From: Mycoplasmataceae bacterium
GTDB taxonomy: Bacteria; Bacillota_I; Bacilli_A; Mycoplasmatales; Mycoplasmoidaceae
Assembly (NCBI GenBank): GCA_031275175.1
Contig: JAISPD010000025.1
Coordinates: forward strand, 1-62,530
Length of the DNA stretch: 62,530 nt
Direction of reading: 5' to 3'
Part shown: one piece after another, positions 54,615 through 62,530 of the stretch
Layout of the letters: the number at the start of each line of letters is the position of its first letter
Position numbering within the stretch: the first letter of the stretch is position 1
Notes under the pieces: model-generated
Told to the model about the DNA's origin: nothing
What the model saw: only the letters and a program-made list of their open reading frames with translations
Database searches by the model: none
Made by a program: the position numbers and the translations under genes

Positions 54615-55730
54615 ATGAAATTTACAATTGAAAAAAATGAACTAATCAACCTCTTAAAAACACCGTGTGGAATTATTAACAATAACAATATAAACCACAT
54701 CTTAACTGGAATTTTAATTGAATGTAAAAATAACGAACTAATAGTCATTAGCTCTAATAATAATTTATCAATTAAATCCACAACTAAAAATCTCACAATC
54801 CACAAAGATGGTTATGTTTTAATTTACGGAAAACTTTTTTACAATATCATAACCAAACTTAAAGATGTACAAGTTAATTTTGAAGTTGTGGACAATTCGA
54901 TTGTAAGAATTTCAACTCCCACATTTTCTTCGGATTTAAATTTACTAGATAATGTAAACTATCCATTGATTAATTTTGATGTTCTTAATTACAATGAATG
55001 CGAAATACCCAATCCTCATCTACAAAAAGTCATTAATAAATTAATTAATACTACCAACCCATTATTTGATCGTGTCACACCACTTAACGGAATTTTATTT
55101 GATTCAACAAGATTAAATGATTTTTTAGAAAGTGTGGGAACGGATGGTCACCACCTTTCTTACATTAAAACACCATACACCGGAAATAAATTTAAAATTG
55201 TGATCGGTGTTGATATATTAAGAACGTTGCAAGAATTAATAACCAAAGACAACAAGATTGTTTTTTACACCAAAAACAATCATTTAATAATTAAATTAAA
55301 CAATTGCATACTTAATTGTCGTCTTCTAGAGGGTGATTATCCATCAGCAATTAAAGCAATTGAAACCACGCAAAAATTACATTTTTTAGTGAACAAGCAA
55401 GAAATTTCTGCAGCCATTGATCGTGGAGTGATATTGGCGAGCACCGACAAAAAACCTACAATAGTATTTAACATAAATACTGATTTATTAAAAATATCAT
55501 GCAAGAGTATTGAGTATGGTAGTTCTTATGAAGAAATTAAAATCAAACAATATAGTGGACTAACAAGCATAAACGTTTCTTTTAATATTAAATATTTATC
55601 TAATTTAATTAAAAATGTTGAAAATGACGAAATACTTTTTGAATTCACAGAAGCGAATAAACATTTTTTTGTTAAAGATTTAAAAGACCCCAATTATTTA
55701 TCTTTAATTTTGCCTATTAGATCAATATAA
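54615..55730 (+). CDS. dnaN: DNA polymerase III beta sliding clamp
   Basis: A 371-residue clamp loaded around DNA to make replication processive. Three successive clamp domains: start MKFTIEKNELINLLKTPCGI, middle with TDGHHLSYIKTPYT (about residue 175), and a C-terminus ending DPNYLSLILPIRSI with the conserved P-(I/M)-R. It is at the expected length. It follows dnaA by 110 bp. Confidence 0.95.
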   Translation: MKFTIEKNELINLLKTPCGIINNNNINHILTGILIECKNNELIVISSNNNLSIKSTTKNLTIHKDGYVLIYGKLFYNIITKLKDVQVNFEVVDNSIVRISTPTFSSDLNLLDNVNYPLINFDVLNYNECEIPNPHLQKVINKLINTTNPLFDRVTPLNGILFDSTRLNDFLESVGTDGHHLSYIKTPYTGNKFKIVIGVDILRTLQELITKDNKIVFYTKNNHLIIKLNNCILNCRLLEGDYPSAIKAIETTQKLHFLVNKQEISAAIDRGVILASTDKKPTIVFNINTDLLKISCKSIEYGSSYEEIKIKQYSGLTSINVSFNIKYLSNLIKNVENDEILFEFTEANKHFFVKDLKDPNYLSLILPIRSI

Positions 55731-55755
55731 ATTTCATATTTTTTATAACGCAAGT

Positions 55756-55773
55756 TTTAAATCCAAATGCAAC
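55756..55773 (+). repeat. Insertion-sequence-like repeat, third copy
   Basis: TTTAAATCCAAATGCAAC here matches 2336-2353 except at two positions. It precedes a frameshifted paralogue of the small coiled protein that lies between such repeats near 2433. A 15-bp stretch at 55846-55860 is also identical, in inverted orientation, to 10704-10718 within a transposase-like remnant. Confidence 0.35.
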
Positions 55774-55907
55774 ACTTTATGCTTGACTGCTGAATTATAG
55801 TTGATGTACTATAAGACATTTCACCATTTAATCTTTTCCTATGCGCGGTCAAGTAAACCCCTTTAGAATGTTAGCCGCTAATCACGATGATTCTTTTAAG
55901 TATGAAG

Positions 55908-55913
55908 TATAAT
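55908..55913 (+). promoter_or_regulatory. -10 box of the frameshifted coiled-protein gene
   Basis: TATAAT ends 8 bp before the ATG at 55922, with no ribosome-binding site. The same leaderless layout is seen at the paralogue near 2747 (6-bp gap). Confidence 0.45.
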
Positions 55914-55921
55914 GTATGAGT

Positions 55922-56160
55922 ATGAAGCAAGTAAAAATTACTAAATACGATAAAGACCCTAAACATGTCGGCGACGAGATCGTTGTTGAAATTCAGCCAA
56001 CAAGTGGACCTAAAGTCCCCGCTTGATTTGCTCGAGCAATGCAAGAGGCCTTATAAAGCCAATTGTCGCTCACTTGGATGGGATTGATACTCGTTTAGAT
56101 AAACTTGAAACTCGCTTGGATGGGATTGAAGACGTACTCAAACGTAACAACTTGAAATAA
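55922..56160 (+). pseudogene. Frameshifted copy of the small coiled-coil protein
   Basis: The first 44 codons read MKQVKITKYDKDPKHVGDEI and later VPAWFARAMQEAL, then a stop; in the shifted frame the sequence continues KPIVAHLDGIDTRLDKLETR and ends VLKRNNLK. Together these align with the intact 104-residue protein encoded at 2433-2747 (W-F-A-x-A-x-Q-E-A-L and RLDGID repeats). The break at about 56053 looks like two extra bases (TA). A possible 23-codon frame (55841-55912) precedes it, ending in -DDSFKYEV; a similar short frame precedes the paralogue. Confidence 0.6.
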
Positions 56161-56161
56161 C

Positions 56162-56407
56162 TCACTTTTTCATAAAGAACAACACTTAGCCTTTGTACAA
56201 TGCGATGTACCTTATACTAACAATATGATTGAACGAGATTTTAGACATGTTAAAACAAAAATGAAAGTATCGGGTTCCTTCAGAGATTGAAACCATGTAG
56301 TAGCATTTAGTCTAATCTATAGTTTTTTTAAAACTTGTAATAAGCGACAAATTAATTTATGAATAGCTATTAATCAAGTTTGATTGAATCAATTTAGTTT
56401 TCATTAA
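56162..56407 (+). mobile_element. Remnant of an IS66-type transposase (C-terminus)
   Basis: About 81 codons of one frame, HKEQHLAFVQCDVPYTNNMI then ERDFRHVKTKMKVSGSFRDW, match the C-terminal DDE region of IS66-family transposases (V-P-x-T-N-N-x-x-E-R-D-x-R-x-x-K, K-x-S-G). The part upstream is missing, so the element is dead. It lies directly after the frameshifted coiled-protein copy and 235 bp before cas9, marking this as a site of past insertions. Confidence 0.65.
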
Positions 56408-56642
56408 TCTGTTGTTATATTCAGAACTTAAAAATAGATTAATTTAATATTTTTCATAAAAAAATGAAAATATTTTTAAAAAAAATAAAAACTTTTTGCT
56501 AAATACATTTAATTGTATACACTATCTTTTCGCAGTTAAAAGATTGATTTATCAGCATTTGTGTGTGTGGACGCAAAACTTTCTCGGTGAATAGTTACAG
56601 AAAAACGGGTTTATAAAACTAAAATAGAGTTAAAATTAAGCC
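56408..56642. other. Intergenic region upstream of cas9
   Basis: A very AT-rich gap with no gene. A TAAAAT at 56631-56636 ends 6 bp before the cas9 ATG, and TTATAAAACTAAAAT-like sequence precedes it. A palindromic run at about 56455-56475 (TTTTTCAT then ATGAAAA-type arms) can form a hairpin. Confidence 0.4.
56631..56636 (+). promoter_or_regulatory. -10 box of cas9
   Basis: TAAAAT ends 6 bp before the ATG at 56643. No ribosome-binding site lies between, so cas9 mRNA may be leaderless. Confidence 0.4.
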
Positions 56643-59600
56643 ATGGCAAAAATTAACATAGGTATAGATCTTGGGCCAACCTCTAATGCGATAGCAATTC
56701 TTGATGAAAAAATGAAATTGAAGCGTCCAATCATTATTCATCGTTTTAAAGATGCGTGTGATGCCAAAAGCGGATTACCAATTAATAAGTCACGACGTGA
56801 ATATCGCCATACTAGAAGAAGAGTTCAAAGAAGGAATAACAGGAGGAGAGATTTTTTAGAATTATTAATTCGCGAAAAGTTGATATCTACCGATACTGAT
56901 TTTTATCAGATGATTAACGCCGTTAATGCTATTCCGTATCAATTAAAACTTAACGGTTGTTTAGCGAAACTTTCTATCGGTGAATTGATTTTTTGTTTAT
57001 TCCATTACTTGAAACACAGAGGATTAACTTTTCATAAAGATAGTACTGAAGTTGAAAATCTTGTTTTGAATACCAAAGTTGATAAATTGCCAAGCCAAAT
57101 ACAAAAAGATAGTTATGAAAAACAAGGTTTTATTAAAGGCTCTGTAATAAATAACGCTTTTTCTCGTGATCAATGGAAGAAGGAAATTTTACTATTTCTT
57201 TCTAAACAAAATTTGACAAGTGATTTTAAGAAGCAATATATGCAAATTTTTGAAAGAAATCGTTCCTATGCATATGGACCAGGAAATAAATTTACTCAGA
57301 CAAAATATGGTTTATGCTTTGAAAATATAAATCAGGGTAAAAACGAAACGCTCTGAGATAAAAATATTGGTCACTGCATCATTTATCCCGAAGAAAAGCG
57401 TTCTTTAGCAAAATCAGCTTCTGCTGAGATGTCTAACATATTAACTAATTTGAATAACCTAAGAATAGACGGGATTGAGGAGTGAAGAATTTCTCCAGAA
57501 GAAAAAGAAAATATTCTTAAAGAGGTTATTTTAGACAATAAAAAACCTTCGTTATCATTAATTAGTAAGTTAATTTGGAATTTAAATTCACAATTTTCAG
57601 ACTATTTTTCAAATAGTAAAGATCTTAAAAATGCCTTAAATTTAAGGCAAATAAATGAGGAGTGTAAAAACATTAGAACATATTATAAAATTTTTAATCC
57701 TTGTGAATTTTTTCCGTGAAAAAACGTAAAACAATTAAATGTTATTAATGATTTAATATTTAATTTATCTAAAATACCAAACAAAAGTGAAAAAGAAGAA
57801 TTTTTGCAAAAACAAGGACATACCAGTGATGTCATTAAACAGCTTTTAGATGAAAAAAATGGAATAAGTTGTCAAGCGAGAACTGCAAAACTATCAATTA
57901 AAGCATTAAATGAATTTATACCGTTATTATTTAAGTCTTCGTCAGGAGAAATTTTATCAAATTTTGTTTTGAATAGAAAAATTTTACAAAAAGAAGATTA
58001 CTCTAATATGTCATTCAAGCAAGCGTTTTTGAAAAATGTTGCGAATGAAATTCTTTCACCAAGCGTCAAACGAAGCTGTTGGGAATTCATAAAAATATTG
58101 TCAAAATTAAAACTTGATAAAAATGTAGATACAAATATAGTTATTGAATTACCAAGAGCAACAAATTCAAAGGAACAACGAAAATTGGAAAGTGAGTTAC
58201 AAAAAATCAATAAAGAACGAAAAGAGAAAATTGAAAAAAAGTATAAAAAATATGAAATTAAAAATCAAAATTTTGACGAAGCAACAATATATCGATTAGC
58301 TTTGTTTGATAGTCAAGATGGGAAAGATATATACACAGGTAAACCATTAAAAATACAGGATGTTATAAATAATGTTAATATGCATATTGATCATATTTTG
58401 GCAAAATCCATAACCTGTGATAATACTTCTCATAATAAAGTCCTTACTACTTTAGACAATAATAAAAATAAAGGTATCATGACACCATATGAATTTTTAG
58501 GCACTAAATTTGAAAAGATAAAAAAACAATATTGGGATAATTTACTTAAAAATCACATGATAAGCCAGCAAAAATATTCTAATTTATCAAGAGTTACACC
58601 ATTAAATAAAGACGCACTTGGCTTTGTTGCGAGAAATATTACAGACACTGGTTACATTTCGTGTCTGTTATCAGAATTTTTACAAAAATTTTATGAAAAC
58701 ACTTCAATTAAAATAATCATTTCAAATGGTAAATTTACAAACTTTATTCGTTCTAAAATATTAAAGGTTAACAAGGATCGCAAATTTTATTCACACCACG
58801 GCGTTGATGCGGTTTGTTGTTCGATAGTTGGTATGCTCCCAAAAACAACTATAGATAAAATGCGTTGATCTGTTCAACACCCTGGAGTAATAGAAGAAGA
58901 CGGCAGTTTAATTAACCATGGGACGGGTGAAATCATTTTTAATTATAATGATTTACGAAAAATTGTTGGTCAGGCACACATAAAAGAAACTTTGCATGAA
59001 AGTGATTCCTTTAGATATTCAACTCCTTTAATAAAGCACCCCACAAAAGCATTACATGCAGACACTTTATATTCAGGTAAAATAAATGAGAAAAATGGCA
59101 CTGTTGAAGTAATAAGTAAAATTCATATTTTTAAAGATTATGGTAAAGAACATAAAAAATTGTTCGATAAATGGTTTTTGAAAAAAGAATTTTCAGAACT
59201 TCGTATAGACAACAAAATAATGTTAAATATATTAATCAAAATTTATGAACAATATTCTAGCGAAAAACAAGGCAATGTGAATCCGTTTATCTCATATATG
59301 AGTGACATATACAAAATAAATAATCCGGACTATGTTTACATTCCGCTAAACAATGAAAAAGTTATTAGAATTAAATTTTTGCGCTATGTAGTAAATGGTA
59401 AAAAACTTCTTTGGAAAACTTTAAAAAACGAGAAACTTGCTCACTCAAGAAAAAACAGAATAGGAATGTTCGATAATTTGGAATGGACGCAGATGCGTGT
59501 GTACTCTTTGAATGGCAAATATTGGGTTTTTCCAATCAATGCTTTGGTAAATAAAATTGACCATGGAAAAATTACAGTTGACGAGAATAAAGTAGATTCG

Positions 59601-59855
59601 CTATTAAAAGAAATTACAAAGCAGGATTGCAAATTAAAATTAATAGATACATGATATAAAGGAGAAAAATTCATAGACAAAGATAAAGAAATTTATGAAC
59701 TATCATCTTATCATTTTAATTTTAAAAGTATACAATTAAAAAGTATTGTAAAAAAAGAAGATAAACCCCAACAATATTATTCTTTATCTAAGATCTTTAT
59801 TGAAAATAAATATAAAAAAGTTCATATTGACATTTTAGGAAATATATATGTATAA
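56643..59855 (+). CDS. cas9: Type II-A CRISPR-associated nuclease Cas9, compact
   Basis: A 1070-residue RNA-guided DNA nuclease. RuvC-I is NIGIDLGPTSNAIAI (Asp9); an arginine-rich bridge helix (RREYRHTRRRVQRRNNRRR) follows at about 50-70; a reduced recognition lobe spans about 75-490; RuvC-II is NIVIELPR (Glu502); the HNH domain has MHIDHILAKS (His584) and NKVLTTLDNNKNKG (Asn607); RuvC-III is SHHGVDAVCCSIV (His719, Asp722); the rest is the PAM-interacting region. All catalytic residues that I expect from SpCas9 (D10, E762, H840, N863, H983, D986) have counterparts. Length is near that of small Cas9s such as the Staphylococcus aureus enzyme (1053). Unusual: GPTSNAIAI in RuvC-I where GTNSVGWA is common. 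Many TGA Trp codons. Confidence 0.96.
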
Positions 59856-59860
59856 TAAAT

Positions 59861-59960
59861 TGTCTTGAATCTTTGAATTTAAGACAGTCTATACAAAGAT
59901 TATACTAATCCACAATTAGGCTTTATGCCTTAAGCATGTACCCATGAGGTACATTTTTAT
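59861..59960 (+). ncRNA. tracrRNA
   Basis: An anti-repeat at 59886-59911 is complementary to 26 bases of the CRISPR repeat with one G-U-type change, so it can pair with crRNA. Ahead of it TGTCTT (59861-59866) and AAGACA (59881-59886) can form a 6-bp 5' hairpin. After the anti-repeat come a nexus-like stem AGGC/GCCT (59918-59930) and a terminator hairpin (59936-59954). TATAAT at 59851-59856, overlapping the cas9 stop, is a likely -10. Placement between cas9 and cas1, on the same strand, is a known type II arrangement. The exact ends are inferred. Confidence 0.85.
59936..59960 (+). terminator. Rho-independent terminator of tracrRNA
   Basis: ATGTACC (59936-59942) and GGTACAT (59948-59954) form a perfect 7-bp stem around a 5-base loop, followed by TTTT, A, T. 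The cas1 -10 box lies 3 bp further on. Confidence 0.8.
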
Positions 59961-59962
59961 TT

Positions 59963-59968
59963 TATAAT
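59963..59968 (+). promoter_or_regulatory. -10 box of cas1-cas2-csn2
   Basis: TATAAT ends 6 bp before the cas1 GTG at 59975. Transcription would start at or next to the start codon, so cas1 is probably translated without a leader. Confidence 0.5.
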
Positions 59969-59974
59969 CTAAGA

Positions 59975-60856
59975 GTGGGTTGAAAAATTATTGAAATAGA
60001 AACAGCAGAGCGTTTGAAACTTTTTATAGGTAATTTACTGATTTTTAAAAATGACCAAAAATACACCATTCCTTTGAATGACATTGATGTTTTGCTATTA
60101 GATAATTTGTACGTTACATTATCACAACAATTAATAGCAGAATTATCACTCCGAAATATATTGGTAATATGTTGTGATAAGAAACACGTTCCGTGCGCAC
60201 TTATATTACCAATTTCTGGTAACTATAATTCTTTAAAAATTTTACAAAAGCAATTTAAATGAACAGAAGCACAAAAAGGCGAATATTGACAAAAAAATAT
60301 TAGCTTAAAAATATTTCAGCAAGCTACATTGCTAAAATATTTTCAATTTACGAATGAAAGTAAAATACTAATTAGTTATGCAAATGAAGTTCTATTTTAT
60401 GATAAATCAAACAGAGAAGGACACGCATCAAAATTATATTGATCTACATTATTTGGAAATAAATTTAGTAGAGATGATGAATTAAACCCTATAAATCATT
60501 TATTAAATTTTGGATATGCTATTTTGTTATCATATGTTGCTAAATCGTGTGTTAAATTTGGTTTAGACATGCGAGTTGCTGTTTTTCATAAATCGTTTTC
60601 TAATCATTTTGCATTAGCAACAGATTTGATGGAAATTTTTAGAACAATTGTTGACTGTTGCATTTATAAAATAATTAATAAAAGCAATATTAAAATGCTT
60701 TCGCCAGATATCAAACGCAATCTGATTGAATTATTTACAAAACAAGTTAATATTGATGCTCAAAAAGTTTATATTTCAAGAGCAATAGATCTTTATGTAA
60801 CAAATTTTCTTCTATTTAAAATTTTAATCATTCAATGTAATTATGATGAATACTAA
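59975..60856 (+). CDS. cas1: CRISPR integrase Cas1 (type II)
   Basis: A 293-residue integrase that inserts new spacers. The start GTG at 59975 restores the type II N-terminus M-G-W (VGWKIIEIETAERLK). Active-site residues match Streptococcus pyogenes Cas1 positions: Glu148 in NREGHASKLYW, His205 in VFHKSFSNHFALATDL, and Glu220 in ATDLMEIFR. Several TGA Trp codons. It follows the tracrRNA terminator and overlaps cas2 by 11 bp or more. Confidence 0.94.
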
Positions 60857-61169
60857 AATTATGAGAATGATATTATTTTTTGATTTGCCAGCTGAAACTG
60901 TTTCTGATAAAAAAGCATATGCTATTTTTCACAAAGAATTGATTAAACATGGATGAATAATGTTACAATTTTCTGTCTATTGTAAAATAATAAATTTTCA
61001 AACTAAGATGGTGAGTGAAATTCAAAAACTTCAAGGAGCAATACCGAAATATGGTAATATACGCATATTAAATGTTACCGAACATCAATATCAAAATATA
61101 AAAATAATTTTGGGAGAGAAATCTCTAAACGAAGATATTAATTCAGCAAAAAGGTATGTGATTATTTAA
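60846..61169 (+). CDS. cas2: CRISPR integration partner Cas2
   Basis: A 107-residue protein that bridges Cas1 dimers. It starts MNTKIMRMILFFDLPAETVS (type II-A Cas2 begins M-x-Y-R-Y-M-R-x-I-L-x-F-D-(M/L)-P) and contains HGWIMLQFSVYCKI, where many have S-E-G-F-x-M-x-Q-x-S-V-Y. ATG 60846 is preferred over ATG 60843 on this pattern. Overlaps cas1 by 11 bp, and csn2 begins 2 bp after its stop. Confidence 0.92.
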
Positions 61170-61171
61170 AT

Positions 61172-61867
61172 ATGGATATTCTTAATTTTCGCAACCAAAA
61201 ATTTCCGTTTAATTATGATGGTTTTAAAATAATTAAATGTAATGATATGTTTTCGTTTTATAAAATGCTATTAAATAACGAAATAAGCATCGTATTAAAC
61301 GGAATTAAAATTGAATTAAATAAAACTTTATTAATTAATCCAATTTCAAAAGTTTCAAATTATCTTTCTTTCAATTCTTCAAACATTTTATCTAGATGAA
61401 CTAATAAATTAATTGATGAAAATCAAGATATTATAGATACAGAAAAAATAACAAATTTTTTATCAAAAAATTTTGAATCAATTTTATCCGCAAAATTAGT
61501 AGATTTGGAATTTTTGATAAATAAAATAATTTTTTCTTCCATTTCTATAAATAAAGAAAAATTTATGACCAACAAGGATTTTAATTTTATTTTAGATGAA
61601 ACATTAAAACAGAACAAAGATTTGGTATTGATTATTTTTGATGATGACTGATTAGATTTTTCTATTGTTAAAAAACTTATTAATAAAGTGAAAACTTTCT
61701 TAATTATATCTGATATTAGTAAATGAAGTGAAATGTTTTCGAAGAAATACAATGAAGTATGACTTATTCAAAAAGAAAATGCTTTTCATGAAGTGGTTCA
61801 AAACGAAGACTATTTTGTTAAGAGAGATGAAACTGATCCACTAGAAAAGATAGTGCAAAAATTTTAG
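61172..61867 (+). CDS. csn2: Csn2 family protein (type II-A adaptation)
   Basis: A 231-residue protein, called Csn2 from its place after cas2, its length, and its start MDILNFRNQKFPFNYDGFKI, which resembles Csn2 of other type II-A loci. Csn2 forms tetrameric rings that bind DNA ends during spacer acquisition. The C-terminal part has LVLIIFDDDWLDFSIVKKL, matching the Walker-B-like region of Csn2. Trp codons are TGA. The stop codon at 61865-61867 lies 8 bp before the first CRISPR repeat, so the array leader must lie inside this gene. Confidence 0.82.
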
Positions 61868-61868
61868 C

Positions 61869-61875
61869 ATTTGAG
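61869..61875 (+). promoter_or_regulatory. Leader-anchoring sequence of the CRISPR array
   Basis: ATTTGAG directly precedes the first repeat. This heptamer is the known leader-anchoring sequence of type II-A arrays, where Cas1-Cas2 integrates new spacers. Its presence sets the direction of growth: new spacers enter between 61875 and 61876. Confidence 0.75.
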
Positions 61876-62307
61876 GTTTTGGACTAGTATAATCTTTGTA
61901 TAGACTAAAACAACTTCAATCACCAACACCACAAGAATTATGTTTTGGACTAGTATAATCTTTGTATAGACTAAAACACTTCTGCACCTTCATATAACTC
62001 AACTTCTGTTTTGGACTAGTATAATCTTTGTATAGACTAAAACGGATTTTTAATTCCGCTCTTTTTAAAATTTGTTTTGGACTAGTATAATCTTTGTATA
62101 GACTAAAACATTTGGACTTTCATTACGCCACTACTGTCAGTTTTGGACTAGTATAATCTTTGTATAGACTAAAACAACTGGTATAGATGTATCAATTACT
62201 GCCGAGTTTTGGACTAGTATAATCTTTGTATAGACTAAAACTAAATAAGATTCCTGGAGAGTTACCAATTGGTTTTGGACTAGTATAATCTTTGTATAGA
62301 CTAAAAC
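61876..62307 (+). CRISPR. CRISPR array, 7 repeats and 6 spacers
   Basis: Seven identical 36-bp repeats start at 61876, 61942, 62008, 62074, 62140, 62206 and 62272; each begins GTTTTGGACTAG and ends AGACTAAAAC. The six spacers are all 30 bp. The 5' half pairs with the tracrRNA anti-repeat at 59886-59911. All repeats are perfect, including the last, and no degenerate terminal repeat is seen, suggesting the distal end was cut off by the neighbouring insertion sequence. TATAAT lies at repeat positions 13-18, so each repeat may promote transcription of its own spacer. Confidence 0.98.
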
Positions 62308-62336
62308 ATAAAGAAAGCCCGAAGTTAACTCTAAAG

Positions 62337-62530
62337 TTAGCAATTAACTTGAACCCACTTATTATACACTTCGTTGGCCGATAAATAGTTTAATGAGCCA
62401 CGATAAATATTGTTAACTCAATCTACAGCCTCTTGAATTTCTCAATCATTAATTTCATCGAAGTTTGTTCCTTTTGGAAACTTTCGTCTAATTAAACTAT
62501 TAAAGTTTTCTACCCCACCTTTTTCTCACG
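62337..62530 (-). mobile_element. IS30-family transposase, C-terminus (partial)
   Basis: The minus-strand frame continues beyond the window. It ends REKGGVENFNSLIRRKFPKG, then TNFDEINDWEIQEAVDW, NNIYRGSLNYLSANEVYNKW and a stop at 62337-62339. G-(S/G)-V-E-N-x-N-x-L-I-R-R-x-F-P-K-G-T is the conserved C-terminal signature of IS30 transposases (with the catalytic Glu in the V-E-N segment), and the last part is the usual R-x-x-L-N-Y motif. The element abuts the CRISPR array, 29 bp after the last repeat. Confidence 0.85.

Noticed and set aside
62137-62343. 68-codon minus-strand frame across the CRISPR repeats
   Set aside because: Its repeated LVYTKIILVQN stretches are translated CRISPR repeats, not a gene.

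Overview
The window is a low-GC bacterial chromosome segment that reads UGA as tryptophan: nearly every recognisable gene is interrupted by in-frame TGA codons at conserved Trp positions (for example in fba, nusA, infB, dnaE, purL and cas9). This, with cysteine-lipobox lipoproteins, short intergenic gaps and a reduced Firmicutes-like core (rpoE delta, whiA, hprK, lgt, thiI, free-standing 5'-3' exonuclease), points to a Mollicutes (Mycoplasma-like) organism. I cannot place it to genus.

Layout. 1-990 is accessory: the start of a signal-peptide protein running off the left edge, a (CT)12 tract upstream of it, a perfect hairpin and a GC-rich 34-bp tandem repeat array. 992-10483 holds rpoE-fba, a small coiled protein flanked by insertion-sequence-like inverted repeats, the nusA-infB-rbfA-(membrane protein)-truB-ribF run, a HIT protein and a YhhN-like membrane protein. 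10484-13177 has a strong palindrome, a transposase remnant and the rpmJ-rpsM-rpsK-rpoA-rplQ cluster. 13183-20300 (minus) carries 5'-3' exonuclease, dnaE, a DHH phosphoesterase, thiI and a YqaJ-like gene. 20343-30794 carries a membrane protein, coaD-coaX, a HAD phosphatase coupled to a 1309-residue lipoprotein, and a reduced sufC-sufD-sufS-sufU operon. 30799-41060 carries an iron alcohol dehydrogenase with a degenerate paralogue, an isolated full-length purL, a Nudix protein, an Abi/HEPN protein divergent from an alpha/beta hydrolase, fmt and unknown proteins. 41107-52848 has rpsT, lipoproteins, an MFS transporter, a cardiolipin synthase-like protein, free methionine-R-sulfoxide reductase, whiA-trxB-lgt-hprK, rpmA/rplU and pyrG. 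52905-55730 has rpmB, dnaA and dnaN; the change from mostly minus-strand genes before it to plus-strand genes after it places the replication origin here.

55731-62530 is the most notable accessory block: a frameshifted copy of the small coiled protein, an IS66-type transposase remnant, then a complete type II-A CRISPR-Cas locus (compact 1070-residue Cas9, tracrRNA between cas9 and cas1, cas1, cas2, csn2, seven identical 36-bp repeats with six 30-bp spacers) abutted by an IS30-type transposase. The csn2 stop codon lies only 8 bp before the first repeat, directly preceded by ATTTGAG, the known type II-A leader-anchoring motif.

Across the window, genes that begin transcription units often have a TATAAT-like -10 box only 5-12 bp before the start codon and no Shine-Dalgarno sequence, while some operon-internal genes (infB, rplQ) and others have strong AAGGAG sites. 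Leaderless mRNAs therefore seem common here, including cas9 and cas1.
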